11,502 nucleotides of DNA from an uncultured Lysobacter sp. (GCA_946479915.1 CAMLHR010000016.1:1-11502); one strand, 5' to 3'; numbered from the stretch's first letter, positions 1 to 6,365 are shown. Program-made: numbers and translations. Notes: generated by a model not told the origin, from the sequence alone.

Positions 1-579
1 GAGTGCGGTGGCCGTTCCCTGCAGCGCCGGCGACAGCCAGCAGTGCGAGCCGAGCCAGGTGAATCCGAGCGCTTCCAGGCGGTTGCGGTAAAGGGACGCG
101 GGCCGGGCCTTGTAGTCGTGGTTGTCACCCTCGGTGGCATCCTCGCGGGTGAACGCCTCCAGGAACGCGACGCCGCCGCACAGGGCCGCCAGGCCCGGCA
201 GGCCGCGGTCGAGTTCGCGGACGTCGAGGTAGTGCAGCACGTCGCTGCACACCAGCAGGTCCACGGGCGGGCAGGGACGCAGCGTGGCGAAGTCCGAGAA
301 CCGGGCCAGGTGCAGGTTGCGCCGGCGGCCGTGGCGCAGGACGGCGTACTCGCTCGCGTCGAAGCCGAGGTACTGCGCGGCCGGACGCAGCTTCAGCAGC
401 GGCGCGCGCCAGGCGCCCTCGCCGCAGCCGATGTCGAGCACACCTCGGATGGGTCGCTCGAGGTGGTACTCGGCGACCGCCACGGCCAGGGCGACCTTGC
501 GTGCCAGCCGCTTCGGCCCGCCGATGTCCCCCTTGCGGTACCAGCGGTCGAAGTAGTCGCGGTCGTATTGCTTGGCCAT
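1..579 (-). CDS. Class I SAM-dependent methyltransferase, 3' end cut by window edge
   Basis: The 193 codons inside the window are open to the left edge, so the C-terminus is missing; most related small methyltransferases are about 200-220 residues, so little is likely lost. Motif I (VLDIGCGEG, residues 47-55) is the classic Rossmann SAM-binding loop. The acidic residue after strand 2 is D74 in GFDASEY. VDLLVCSDVLHYLD (106-119) matches the strand-4 region of the Methyltransf_12/25 type. No membrane segment or signal peptide is visible, so it is probably cytoplasmic. The substrate cannot be told from sequence. The ATG at 577-579 is chosen because it gives the usual short N-terminal helix before motif I. 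An AGGA lies 7 nt upstream but overlaps a TAGGAT -10-like hexamer ending 6 nt before the ATG. It is divergent from the membrane protein gene at 597, only 17 bp away. Confidence 0.88.
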   Translation of the reverse strand, partial: MAKQYDRDYFDRWYRKGDIGGPKRLARKVALAVAVAEYHLERPIRGVLDIGCGEGAWRAPLLKLRPAAQYLGFDASEYAVLRHGRRRNLHLARFSDFATLRPCPPVDLLVCSDVLHYLDVRELDRGLPGLAALCGGVAFLEAFTREDATEGDNHDYKARPASLYRNRLEALGFTWLGSHCWLSPALQGTATAL

Positions 580-596
580 CGTGGCATCCTAGCCGG
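580..596. promoter_or_regulatory. 17-bp divergent promoter region with overlapping -10-like elements
   Basis: The start codons of the methyltransferase (minus) and the HemJ-like gene (plus) are separated by only 17 bp. On the minus strand TAGGAT (591-586) ends exactly 6 nt before ATG; on the plus strand CATCCT (585-590) also ends exactly 6 nt before ATG. The hexamers overlap. The region is centred on an inverted repeat GCATCC-tagcc-GGATGC (584-600) whose right arm contains the plus-strand ATG. No good -35 is seen in either direction. Promoter assignment is inference. Confidence 0.4.
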
Positions 597-1022
597 ATGC
601 AGGCCTATCTCTGGACCAAGACCGCGCACCTGGTGTTCGTGTTCGCCTGGGTGGCCGCGGGTTTCTACCTGCCGCGGCTGCTGGTGAACCTGGCCGAGGC
701 GGGCGACGAACCGGCGGTGCGTGCGCGGCTGGTGCTCATGGGGCGGCGGCTGTACCGCTTCGGCCACGTGATGTTCGGCCTGGCGGTCGTCGCGGGGCTC
801 GCGCTGTGGCTGCACTTCGGGATCGCCGGCCCCTGGCTGCACGCGAAGCTGGGCCTGGTCGCGCTGCTGCTCGCGCACTTCGTGGTGGCCGGGCGCTGGC
901 TGAAGGGCGTGGACGCGGGCCGTCCGCTGCCGTCCGCGCGGGCGCTGCGCCTGTTCAACGAGGCGCCGGTGCTGCTGCTGGTCGGGATCGTCTACCTGGT
1001 GCTGGCCAAGCCGGCGTTCTAG
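597..1022 (+). CDS. HemJ/CopD-like integral membrane protein (UPF0093 type)
   Basis: A 141-residue protein with four hydrophobic segments (about residues 9-30, 57-77, 81-102 and 121-139). Features resemble the HemJ/UPF0093 family, the oxygen-independent-type protoporphyrinogen IX oxidase that binds haem b in the inner membrane. These are a histidine in the first helix (KTAHL, H11) followed by FYLPRLLV (23-30), an RFGH motif before helix 2, and a WLHAKLGLVALLLAHF segment like the Trp/Lys/His pattern in family helix 3. The length fits the family's 140-180 residues. The related CopD superfamily (copper resistance) is the main alternative and is often the automatic label. No haem-synthesis gene is adjacent. 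The ATG at 597 fits because the family motif starts almost at once; an earlier in-frame ATG at 501 would run through the methyltransferase gene. No Shine-Dalgarno is visible. The stop overlaps the phosphatase stop. Confidence 0.75.
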   Translation: MQAYLWTKTAHLVFVFAWVAAGFYLPRLLVNLAEAGDEPAVRARLVLMGRRLYRFGHVMFGLAVVAGLALWLHFGIAGPWLHAKLGLVALLLAHFVVAGRWLKGVDAGRPLPSARALRLFNEAPVLLLVGIVYLVLAKPAF

Positions 1023-2617
1023 TCGAAGTCCGCGCGGCGCGGCAGTTCCACCGGCACCCCGTCCGCATTGCACAGGCCGGCCCGGCACAGCCCGTCGCGC
1101 AGTCGCGGCGTCGCCTGCAGCATCAGGTGGAAGATCGCGTGCTGCTCGATGCTCCCGCGCGCCGCGTTGCTGCCCGGGCCGCGCGCCCAGACGCCGACAT
1201 CGTCGCCGCCATGGCTCTCCGACGCCTTCGGCACCAGCGCTTCCTGCCGGTAGTCCGGATCGGTCGTCTCCACCTCCGACAGGTCCGGGCGCCCGGGGCC
1301 GACGTGGCCCGGGCCGTTGGCATACGAGAGCGTGGTGTAGGGCAGGCCGTTCGCGTCCTGCGCCGGCGCGGCCTCGCCAGCCTCGCGCACGAGCCCGAGG
1401 ATCGGGTTCCCGCGGGCCGGGTAGCCGACGAAGCTCATGGTGTGCGCGTGGTCGGCGGTGACGACGATCAGCGTGTCGTCCGCCGACGTCAGGTCGACCG
1501 CCGCCTGCACGGCGTCCGCCATGGCGATGGTCTCGTCGAGCGCGCGGTACGCGTTGCCGGCATGGTGCGCGTGGTCGATGCGACCGCCCTCGACCAGCAG
1601 CACGTAGCCGTCGGGGTCGGACTGCAGGCGCGTGATCGCCGCGCGCGTCATGTCCGCCAGGCTCGGTTCGCCGCCGGCGTCGCCGGGCCGGTCGTGCTCG
1701 AACTGCATGTCCCAGGGCTGGAACAGGCCGAGCAGCGGGCCGTCCATGGGCGCGGCGGCGAGTTGCGCGGCGTTCCAGGCGTAGGTGCCGTCCGGGTGGG
1801 CGCGTTGCCATTCGGCGACGAGGTCGCGGCCGTCACCGCGGGCGCCGGTGCGGTCGGCGTACTCCGGATCGGCGTGCGTCGTGGACTGGAACATCGCGCG
1901 GCCACCGCCGAGCAGCACCTCCGGACCTTCGAACGGGGTTTCGACGAACTGCAGGGCGAAATCCCGGCAGCCCGCGGCGCGCACCGGGTCGTCCAGGCGC
2001 AGGTCGTATTCCCAGTCGCGGTCGGCGCCGTGGGCGAACGTCGTCGCCGGGGTGGCGTGCGTGACCCGCGTGGTGCTGACGACGCCCGTGGCCAGTCCCT
2101 CGTGCGCGGCGAGTTCCCAGAGGGTCAGCAGGTCGGCGGCGCGGCCGGCCGCGCAGTCGCCCGACGGCGCGGCCGGGCCGACCGAGATGTGCCCGGCGCG
2201 GGTCTTCACGCCCGTCGCCATCGCCGTCATGGTCCCGGCGGAGTCGGGCGTCTGCGAGTCGGTGTTGTAGGTCCGGCTGAGCGCGGTCGCGGGGAAGCGT
2301 TCCCAGCTCAGGCGGTGGCCTTCGCCCGGGTCGCCCTGGCGCTGCCCGGCGAGGATGCGCGCGGCGGCGACCGTCGGCAGGCTCATGCCGTCGCCGACGA
2401 ACAGGATGACGTTGCGCGCGGTGCCGGCCATGGCGCCGTGTTCGGCCGCGGCGGCGGCGCCACTGCGGAACCACCACGCCGCGCCTTCGCCTTCCGGGTG
2501 GTCCACGTCCGGGACCGGCACCACGATCCTGGGGTCGGTCGATGGCGGCGTGCTGGCGCAGGCGGCCAGCGCCGAGGCCAGGGCGGTCGTCAGGACGAGG
2601 CGGTGGGTGCGCGGCAT
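1019..2617 (-). CDS. PhoA-family alkaline phosphatase, lipoprotein
   Basis: A 532-residue alkaline phosphatase that hydrolyses phosphomonoesters outside the inner membrane. The N-terminus is a lipoprotein signal peptide with lipobox LAAC (17-20), suggesting lipid anchoring at Cys20. Catalytic parts are all present: VGDGMS with metal ligand D76; the nucleophile in TPDSAGTMTAMATG (S126); metal ligands E343, D348 and H352 in EGGRIDHAHHAGN; D389-H390 in TADHAH; H469 in SESHGGDDVG. H187 (THATPA) and H349 replace the Asp153/Lys328 pair of E. coli PhoA, and an ADRDW motif (199-203) holds the phosphate-binding Arg. This arrangement is the one known from animal and some marine bacterial enzymes. The ATG at 2617 is chosen because it gives the lipobox N-terminus and has GGAGA 7 nt upstream. 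In-frame ATGs at 2698 and 2644 lack this logic. It diverges from the symporter. No Pho box is evident. Confidence 0.95.
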   Translation of the reverse strand: MPRTHRLVLTTALASALAACASTPPSTDPRIVVPVPDVDHPEGEGAAWWFRSGAAAAAEHGAMAGTARNVILFVGDGMSLPTVAAARILAGQRQGDPGEGHRLSWERFPATALSRTYNTDSQTPDSAGTMTAMATGVKTRAGHISVGPAAPSGDCAAGRAADLLTLWELAAHEGLATGVVSTTRVTHATPATTFAHGADRDWEYDLRLDDPVRAAGCRDFALQFVETPFEGPEVLLGGGRAMFQSTTHADPEYADRTGARGDGRDLVAEWQRAHPDGTYAWNAAQLAAAPMDGPLLGLFQPWDMQFEHDRPGDAGGEPSLADMTRAAITRLQSDPDGYVLLVEGGRIDHAHHAGNAYRALDETIAMADAVQAAVDLTSADDTLIVVTADHAHTMSFVGYPARGNPILGLVREAGEAAPAQDANGLPYTTLSYANGPGHVGPGRPDLSEVETTDPDYRQEALVPKASESHGGDDVGVWARGPGSNAARGSIEQHAIFHLMLQATPRLRDGLCRAGLCNADGVPVELPRRADFD

Positions 2618-2642
2618 CGCGGGTCTCCGGCGAGGGATCGGC

Positions 2643-2648
2643 ATTATG
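2643..2648 (-). promoter_or_regulatory. Candidate -10 element (CATAAT) of the alkaline phosphatase gene
   Basis: CATAAT on the minus strand differs from TATAAT by one base and lies 25 nt upstream of the phosphatase ATG. This would give a leader of about 20 nt that includes the GGAGA ribosome binding site. No recognisable -35 is present at 16-18 bp; that position is covered by the palindrome at 2659-2672. Confidence 0.4.
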
Positions 2649-2658
2649 CGGCGGGCGA

Positions 2659-2672
2659 TGCCACCGGTGGCA
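2659..2672. promoter_or_regulatory. 14-bp perfect palindrome TGCCACCGGTGGCA, possible operator
   Basis: A perfect inverted repeat in the 133-bp space between the divergent phosphatase (start 2617) and symporter (start 2751) genes. It covers the -35 position of the candidate phosphatase promoter, so it could be a repressor or activator site. The rest of the gap is GC-rich and includes a CCGG-rich run near 2698-2710. Assignment rests on symmetry and position only. Confidence 0.3.
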
Positions 2673-2750
2673 CGCCGGTGTTCCGCCCGCGTCACCACCG
2701 GCCGGCCGGCGCTCCGCTAAGGTCGCACCCTTCGAACAGGGAACGTCCCG

Positions 2751-4028
2751 ATGCGACTCGTCCGTGCCTGGCTTGGCATTCCGTTCTGGCAGCGCGTGCT
2801 CGCCGGCTTCGTGCTGGGCGCGTTCGCCGGCTGGCTGGCCGGGCCCGCGGCGGAGACGTGGTTCGGGCCGCTTGGCACGCTGTACGTCACGCTGATCCGG
2901 ATGATCGCGGTGCCGCTGGTGTTCTTCGCCGTGATCACGGCGGTGTCGTCGCTGCAGGGACAGCAGTCGATGGCCTCGCTCGGCGGCCGCACCTTCGGCT
3001 GGTTCGCCGCCACCGCGGCGCTGGCCGTCGGCATGGGCCTGGCGATCGCGTGGCTGCTGCAACCGGGGGCAGGTGCGAGCGGACTGGTCGTCGCCCCCGA
3101 CTACGTGGTGCGCGAAGTGCCGCCGCCGGTCCAGGTGCTGCTGGACATCGTGCCGGCCAACCCGTTCCGCGCGCTGGCCGAGGGCAGGATCCTGCAGGTG
3201 ATCCTGTTCGCCGCGCTGGTGGGCTTCGCGCTGGTGAAGCTGGGCGACCGCACCGCGAACCTGCGGCGGCTGGCCGGCGAGGCCAGCGAGACGATGATCC
3301 AGGTCACGCGCTTCGTGCTGGAGACCACGCCGCTGGGCACGTTCGGCCTGATCGCCGGGCTGGTGGGCAGCTACGGCTTCGAGCGCCTGTTGCCGCTCGG
3401 CGACTACGTGTTCGCGCTGTACCTGGCCTGCGCGCTGCACATCGTGGTGACCTACGGCGGGTTGCTCATGCTGCACGGGCTCAACCCGCTGCGTTTCTTC
3501 CGCGGCGCCGCGCCGGGGATGCAGGTGGCGTTCGCGACGTCGTCGTCGTTCGCGGCGATGCCCGCGGCCCTGCGCTCGGTGACCCACAACCTGGGCGTGG
3601 ACCGCGACTACGCGGCGTTCGCGGTCCCGCTGGGGGCCAGCATCAAGATGGACGGCTGCGGCGCGATCTATCCCGCGCTCACCGCGGTCTTCGTCGCGCA
3701 GTACTTCGGCATCGCGCTGGAACCGGCGCAGTACTTCATCATCCTGGTGGCGTCGGTCCTGGGCAGTTTCGGCACCGCCGGCGTCCCGGGCACCGCCATC
3801 GTGATGGTGACGCTGGTGCTGAGCGCCGCGGGGCTTCCGCTGGAAGGCATCGGCTTCGTGGTCGCCATCGACCGCGTCCTCGACATGATGCGCACGATGA
3901 CCAACGTCACCGGGCAGATGCTGGTGCCGGTGCTGGTCGCGCGCGAGACCGGCCTGCTCGACCGCGAGACCTACGAGGCGGCGTCGAGCAACGTCGGCAT
4001 CGCGGCGGGCGAGGCGGCCGAACGCTGA
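2751..4028 (+). CDS. Dicarboxylate/amino acid:cation symporter (DAACS, GltP/DctA/GltPh family)
   Basis: A 425-residue inner-membrane transporter of the glutamate-transporter fold, importing an acidic amino acid or C4-dicarboxylate with cations. Family landmarks in order are the N-terminal helices (about 10-160), the serine-rich hairpin TSSSFAAMPAAL (263-274), the TM7 motif GASIKMDGCGAIY (296-308, replacing the usual NMDGT), the GTAGVPGTAI hairpin (341-350), and TM8 with D374, D378, R381, T382 and N385. R381 matches the GltPh Arg397 that binds the side-chain carboxylate, so an acidic substrate is likely. Two Na+-site positions are unusual (K299 and Q389). The ATG at 2751 has AGGGA about 8 nt upstream. 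It is divergent from the phosphatase, and the thioesterase follows 26 bp downstream. I cannot choose between glutamate/aspartate and dicarboxylate. Confidence 0.92.
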   Translation: MRLVRAWLGIPFWQRVLAGFVLGAFAGWLAGPAAETWFGPLGTLYVTLIRMIAVPLVFFAVITAVSSLQGQQSMASLGGRTFGWFAATAALAVGMGLAIAWLLQPGAGASGLVVAPDYVVREVPPPVQVLLDIVPANPFRALAEGRILQVILFAALVGFALVKLGDRTANLRRLAGEASETMIQVTRFVLETTPLGTFGLIAGLVGSYGFERLLPLGDYVFALYLACALHIVVTYGGLLMLHGLNPLRFFRGAAPGMQVAFATSSSFAAMPAALRSVTHNLGVDRDYAAFAVPLGASIKMDGCGAIYPALTAVFVAQYFGIALEPAQYFIILVASVLGSFGTAGVPGTAIVMVTLVLSAAGLPLEGIGFVVAIDRVLDMMRTMTNVTGQMLVPVLVARETGLLDRETYEAASSNVGIAAGEAAER

Positions 4029-4042
4029 GCGGGCGCGGCCCG

Positions 4043-4048
4043 CATAAT
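4043..4048 (+). promoter_or_regulatory. Candidate -10 element (CATAAT) placed for a leaderless thioesterase mRNA
   Basis: CATAAT ends exactly 6 nt before the thioesterase ATG, so transcription would start at or next to the start codon. There is no Shine-Dalgarno in the 26 bp between the symporter stop and this ATG. No clear -35 is seen. This is the strongest of several similar arrangements in the window. Confidence 0.4.
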
Positions 4049-4054
4049 CGGGCC

Positions 4055-4549
4055 ATGACCGACGAGCGCCAGCGCGACCTGACCCTGCGGTTCCTCGCCG
4101 AGCCGTCCGACGTGAACTTCGGCGGCAAGGTGCACGGCGGGGCGGTGATGAAGTGGATCGACCAGGCCGCCTACGGCGCGGCCGTCGGCTGGTGCGGCAC
4201 GTATGCGGTCACCGTGGCGGTGGGTGGCATCCGCTTCCTGGCGCCCGTGCACATCGGCGACCTGGTCGCGGTCCGCGCGCAGCTGGTGCGCACCGGCACC
4301 ACGAGCATGCCTTTCTCGGTGGAGGTGCGGGCGCGCAGCCCCATGGAGGCCGACGCGCCGCCCCGCCTGTGCACGCATTGCATGATCGTGTTCGTGGCCA
4401 TGGACGAGGCCACCGGCGAACCCGTGCCGGTGCCGTCGTGGACGCCGTCGAACGACGCCGACCGGCGCCTGGCGGACTACGCCGCGAAGGTGATGGACCT
4501 GGGCCGGGGCATCGAGGACATGATCGCCCGGGCCCGCGGCGAGGCCTGA
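4055..4549 (+). CDS. Hotdog-fold acyl-CoA thioesterase (YciA/ACOT type)
   Basis: A 164-residue cytoplasmic enzyme predicted to hydrolyse acyl-CoA to free acid and CoA. The acyl-CoA thioesterase signature is clear: DVNFGGKVHGGAVMKWIDQAAYGAA (split as DVNFGGKVHGG, 19-29, then AVMKWIDQAA, 30-39) carries N21 and D36, matching the Asn and catalytic Asp of the YciA/human ACOT hotdog family. VGGIRFLAPVHIGDLV (about 57-72) is the second conserved strand pair. The length matches single-domain YciA-type proteins. The ATG at 4055 is the only one placing the conserved N21 at its usual distance. No ribosome binding site is visible, and CATAAT ends 6 nt upstream. It follows the symporter by 26 bp and may be transcribed separately. 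It converges on the first C40 peptidase with 3 bp between stop codons. Preferred chain length is not predictable here. Confidence 0.9.
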   Translation: MTDERQRDLTLRFLAEPSDVNFGGKVHGGAVMKWIDQAAYGAAVGWCGTYAVTVAVGGIRFLAPVHIGDLVAVRAQLVRTGTTSMPFSVEVRARSPMEADAPPRLCTHCMIVFVAMDEATGEPVPVPSWTPSNDADRRLADYAAKVMDLGRGIEDMIARARGEA

Positions 4550-4552
4550 CCG

Positions 4553-5122
4553 CTACAGCGCGACGCGGCGCGCCTGCAGGAAACGCGCGGCCCAGTAGCC
4601 GCCGTCGAGGCTCGAGACGGTGACGTCCTTGCCGCGGCTGGGGGCGTGCACGAACCTGCCCTCGCCGATGTAGATGCCGACGTGGTCCACGCGGCCGCGG
4701 CGCCCGAAGAAGACGAGGTCGCCCGCGGCCATGTCCGCGCGCCGGGCGACGGCCCGCCCCGCCCGGGCCTGGTCGCGCGACACGCGGGGCAGGTCGATCC
4801 CCAGGACCGAGCGGTAGAGATAGCCGACCAGCCCGCTGCAGTCGAACCCGCGGTCCGGCGAAGTGCCGCCCCAGCGATACGGCGTGCCGAGCAGCGACAG
4901 CGCGCTGCGCAGCAGGCCGTGCATGCGGCTTTCGCCGGACGCCGGGGCCTGTTGCGCAGGGGCGAACGCCGGCGAGCGCAGGTCGCTCGGCGGCGGCGCG
5001 ATGGCGGCCAGGGCCCGCGCATCGGCATCGGAGACCGGGGCCAGGTCCGGCGGCGCGGCGGCCACGGGACCGGCGAGGACGGCAAGGACGACGGCGAGGG
5101 CGAGGGCGGCGGGTTTCGTCAC
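4553..5122 (-). CDS. NlpC/P60 (C40) cell-wall endopeptidase, secreted, copy 1
   Basis: A 189-residue peptidoglycan hydrolase of the Spr/MepS-NlpC type, which cuts peptide stems in the wall. The N-terminus is a Sec signal peptide with probable cleavage after VAA (20-22), then a Pro/Ala-rich linker (24-64). The C40 domain (68-189) has TPYRWGG (80-86), catalytic Cys95 in GFDCSGLV, His147 in VDHVGIYIG and His159 in RFVHAP. The start is taken as GTG at 5122, which puts the signal peptide at the very N-terminus; an in-frame ATG at 5173 would add 17 residues without a ribosome binding site. Its paralogue lies 104 bp upstream on the same strand with the three catalytic residues at equal spacing. It lacks a lipobox, so it is probably periplasmic or soluble, unlike copy 2. 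Confidence 0.9.
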   Translation of the reverse strand: MTKPAALALAVVLAVLAGPVAAAPPDLAPVSDADARALAAIAPPPSDLRSPAFAPAQQAPASGESRMHGLLRSALSLLGTPYRWGGTSPDRGFDCSGLVGYLYRSVLGIDLPRVSRDQARAGRAVARRADMAAGDLVFFGRRGRVDHVGIYIGEGRFVHAPSRGKDVTVSSLDGGYWAARFLQARRVAL

Positions 5123-5196
5123 GCGCGGCTCATGGACGGGTGGAAAGCGCGTGATGGTGCCCGAGCCACCCATCCCATGGGTACAGTTTTCGTAAA

Positions 5197-5212
5197 CGGC
5201 GGGTGAAGCCGC
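5197..5212 (-). terminator. Short hairpin between the two C40 genes, weak terminator or decayed REP
   Basis: GGCGG and CCGCC arms around a 6-nt loop lie just downstream of the copy 2 stop and upstream of copy 1. The arm is followed on the minus strand by GTTTACG, a poor U-tract, so termination would be weak. The GCGGCTTCA core on this strand also resembles the REP-like palindromes elsewhere in the window, so it may be a degenerate copy. Confidence 0.25.
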
Positions 5213-5226
5213 CCTGTTCAGCGTCG

Positions 5227-5796
5227 TCAGTTCAGGACCCGCCGCGCGCCGCTGTAGTGCGTGCGCCAGTACGGGCCGTCGAGCCGGTCGAGCCGCACCG
5301 TACCGCCGGTGCTCGGCGCATGGACGAACCGGCCGTCCCCCACGTAGATGCCCACGTGCGTGACCTGGCCGCCCTGGCCGAAGAACACCAGGTCCGCCGG
5401 CGCGAGGCGGTCGGTGGCGATGCGCGGCCCCTGGTATTCGGCGAGCGCGCGCGAGGTGCGCGGCAGCTGCAGGTCGAGCATGTCGCGGAAGACGTAGTTG
5501 ACCAGTCCGCTGCAGTCGAAGCCGCCTTCCGGCGAGTTGCCGCCCCAGCGGTAGGGCGTGCCGACCAGGCCGATGGCGCGCATGAGCACGGCGTTGGCGG
5601 CGGCGGGATCGGCGGGGCGCTGGTCGGTCCACGCGTCCGGCATCGGGGCCGCCGACCGCACCCGGTCGCCGCCGCCGCAGCCCGCCAGCGCGGCCAGGGC
5701 CATCGCGCCCAAGGCGAGCGTGAGCACGCGCCGTGGCAACGCGCTGGCGTAGCCCGGATAATGCGCGGCTCGTGCGGCCCGAAGAGTCGCCCCCAT
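5227..5796 (-). CDS. NlpC/P60 (C40) cell-wall endopeptidase, lipoprotein, copy 2
   Basis: A second C40 peptidase, similar to copy 1 across the catalytic domain: TPYRWGG (80-86), Cys95 in GFDCSGLV, His147 in VTHVGIYVG, His159 in RFVHAP, and a matching GPYW...GARRV end. It differs in its N-terminus, which has a lipobox LAGC (37-40) after a hydrophobic stretch, indicating an outer- or inner-membrane lipoprotein facing the periplasm. The ATG at 5796 gives 189 residues but an unusually long n-region. A TTG at 5739 would give 170 residues starting MPRRVLTLALG, a textbook lipoprotein signal, so the true start may be there. Neither has a good ribosome binding site. It is divergent from slyD and codirectional with copy 1. 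The family's usual role is growth-linked cleavage of peptide crosslinks. Confidence 0.9.
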   Translation of the reverse strand: MGATLRAARAAHYPGYASALPRRVLTLALGAMALAALAGCGGGDRVRSAAPMPDAWTDQRPADPAAANAVLMRAIGLVGTPYRWGGNSPEGGFDCSGLVNYVFRDMLDLQLPRTSRALAEYQGPRIATDRLAPADLVFFGQGGQVTHVGIYVGDGRFVHAPSTGGTVRLDRLDGPYWRTHYSGARRVLN

Positions 5797-5861
5797 GCCG
5801 GCAGTGTCCTCGCCCCCGCGGCGCACGGCAACCCGGCCCGCCCCCAGCACAGGCCATTCCC

Positions 5862-6356
5862 ATGAAGATCGAGAAGGATCGCGTCGTCCGCTTCCACTAC
5901 ACACTGTTCAACGGCGGCGTCGCCGAGCAGGGGTCCGGCCCCGTGGAGACGTCGAAGGACCGCGAGCCGCTGTCCATCCTGGCCGGCCACGGCAACATCA
6001 TCCCGGGCCTGGAGAAGGCGATGGAAGGCCACGAGGCCGGCGACAGCTTCTCGGTGGACGTGGCCGCCGCGGACGCCTACGGCGAGCGTCGCGACAACCT
6101 GACCCAGCGCGTGCCCAAGAAGCACTTCGGCGACCAGCGCCTGGCGCCGGGGATGCAGGTGGTGCTGAACACCAACTTCGGGCCGCGCGCCGTGACCATC
6201 CAGAAGGTCGGGATGAGCGTGGTGGACGTGGACCTCAACCACCCCATGGCCGGCAAGGACCTGCGGTTCGACATCGAGGTCGTCGAGGTGCGCGAGGCGA
6301 GCGAGGAAGAGATCGCCCACGGCCACGTCCATGGCGAGGGCGGCCACCACCACTAG
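5862..6356 (+). CDS. slyD: FKBP-type peptidyl-prolyl cis-trans isomerase SlyD
   Basis: A 164-residue cytoplasmic prolyl isomerase and chaperone. FKBP halves surround the insert-in-flap (IF) domain: the N-terminal half ends in LAGHGNIIPGLEKAMEGHEAGD (from residue 40; key residues I46-P48-G49-L50-E51-K52), DAYGERR (71-77) begins the flap, NLTQRVPKKHF (79-89) opens the IF domain, and VDLNHPMAGKDLRFDIEV (123-140) closes it. These match SlyD closely. The C-terminus is His-rich (AHGHVHGEGGHHH, 152-164), a short version of the longer Ni/Zn-binding tail of E. coli SlyD (196 residues). It lacks the extra cysteines of the E. coli tail, so metal binding is plausible but simpler. The ATG at 5862 is fixed by homology; an AGG lies about 9 nt upstream. 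The next gene follows after 40 bp. Confidence 0.95.
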   Translation: MKIEKDRVVRFHYTLFNGGVAEQGSGPVETSKDREPLSILAGHGNIIPGLEKAMEGHEAGDSFSVDVAAADAYGERRDNLTQRVPKKHFGDQRLAPGMQVVLNTNFGPRAVTIQKVGMSVVDVDLNHPMAGKDLRFDIEVVEVREASEEEIAHGHVHGEGGHHH

Positions 6357-6365
6357 TGGCATCAT

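Noticed and set aside
393..1811. A 472-codon minus-strand frame over the methyltransferase, HemJ-like and phosphatase genes.
   Set aside because: It is a shifted frame of those genes and contains no coherent domain; the three true frames carry clear motifs.
1833..3587. A 584-codon minus-strand frame spanning the phosphatase/symporter divergent region.
   Set aside because: It is antisense to the symporter and out of frame with the phosphatase, and its composition is that of a shadow frame.
806..4054. A long plus-strand frame running through the HemJ-like, phosphatase and symporter region, ending in frame with the thioesterase.
   Set aside because: Only the last 165 codons (from 4055) show family conservation. 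The earlier part is antisense or out of frame to real genes and is Arg/Val/Gly-rich.
4550..4552. Possible terminator between the convergent thioesterase and C40 copy 1 genes.
   Set aside because: Only 3 bp separate the stop codons, and no T-tract hairpin is visible in the adjoining coding ends.
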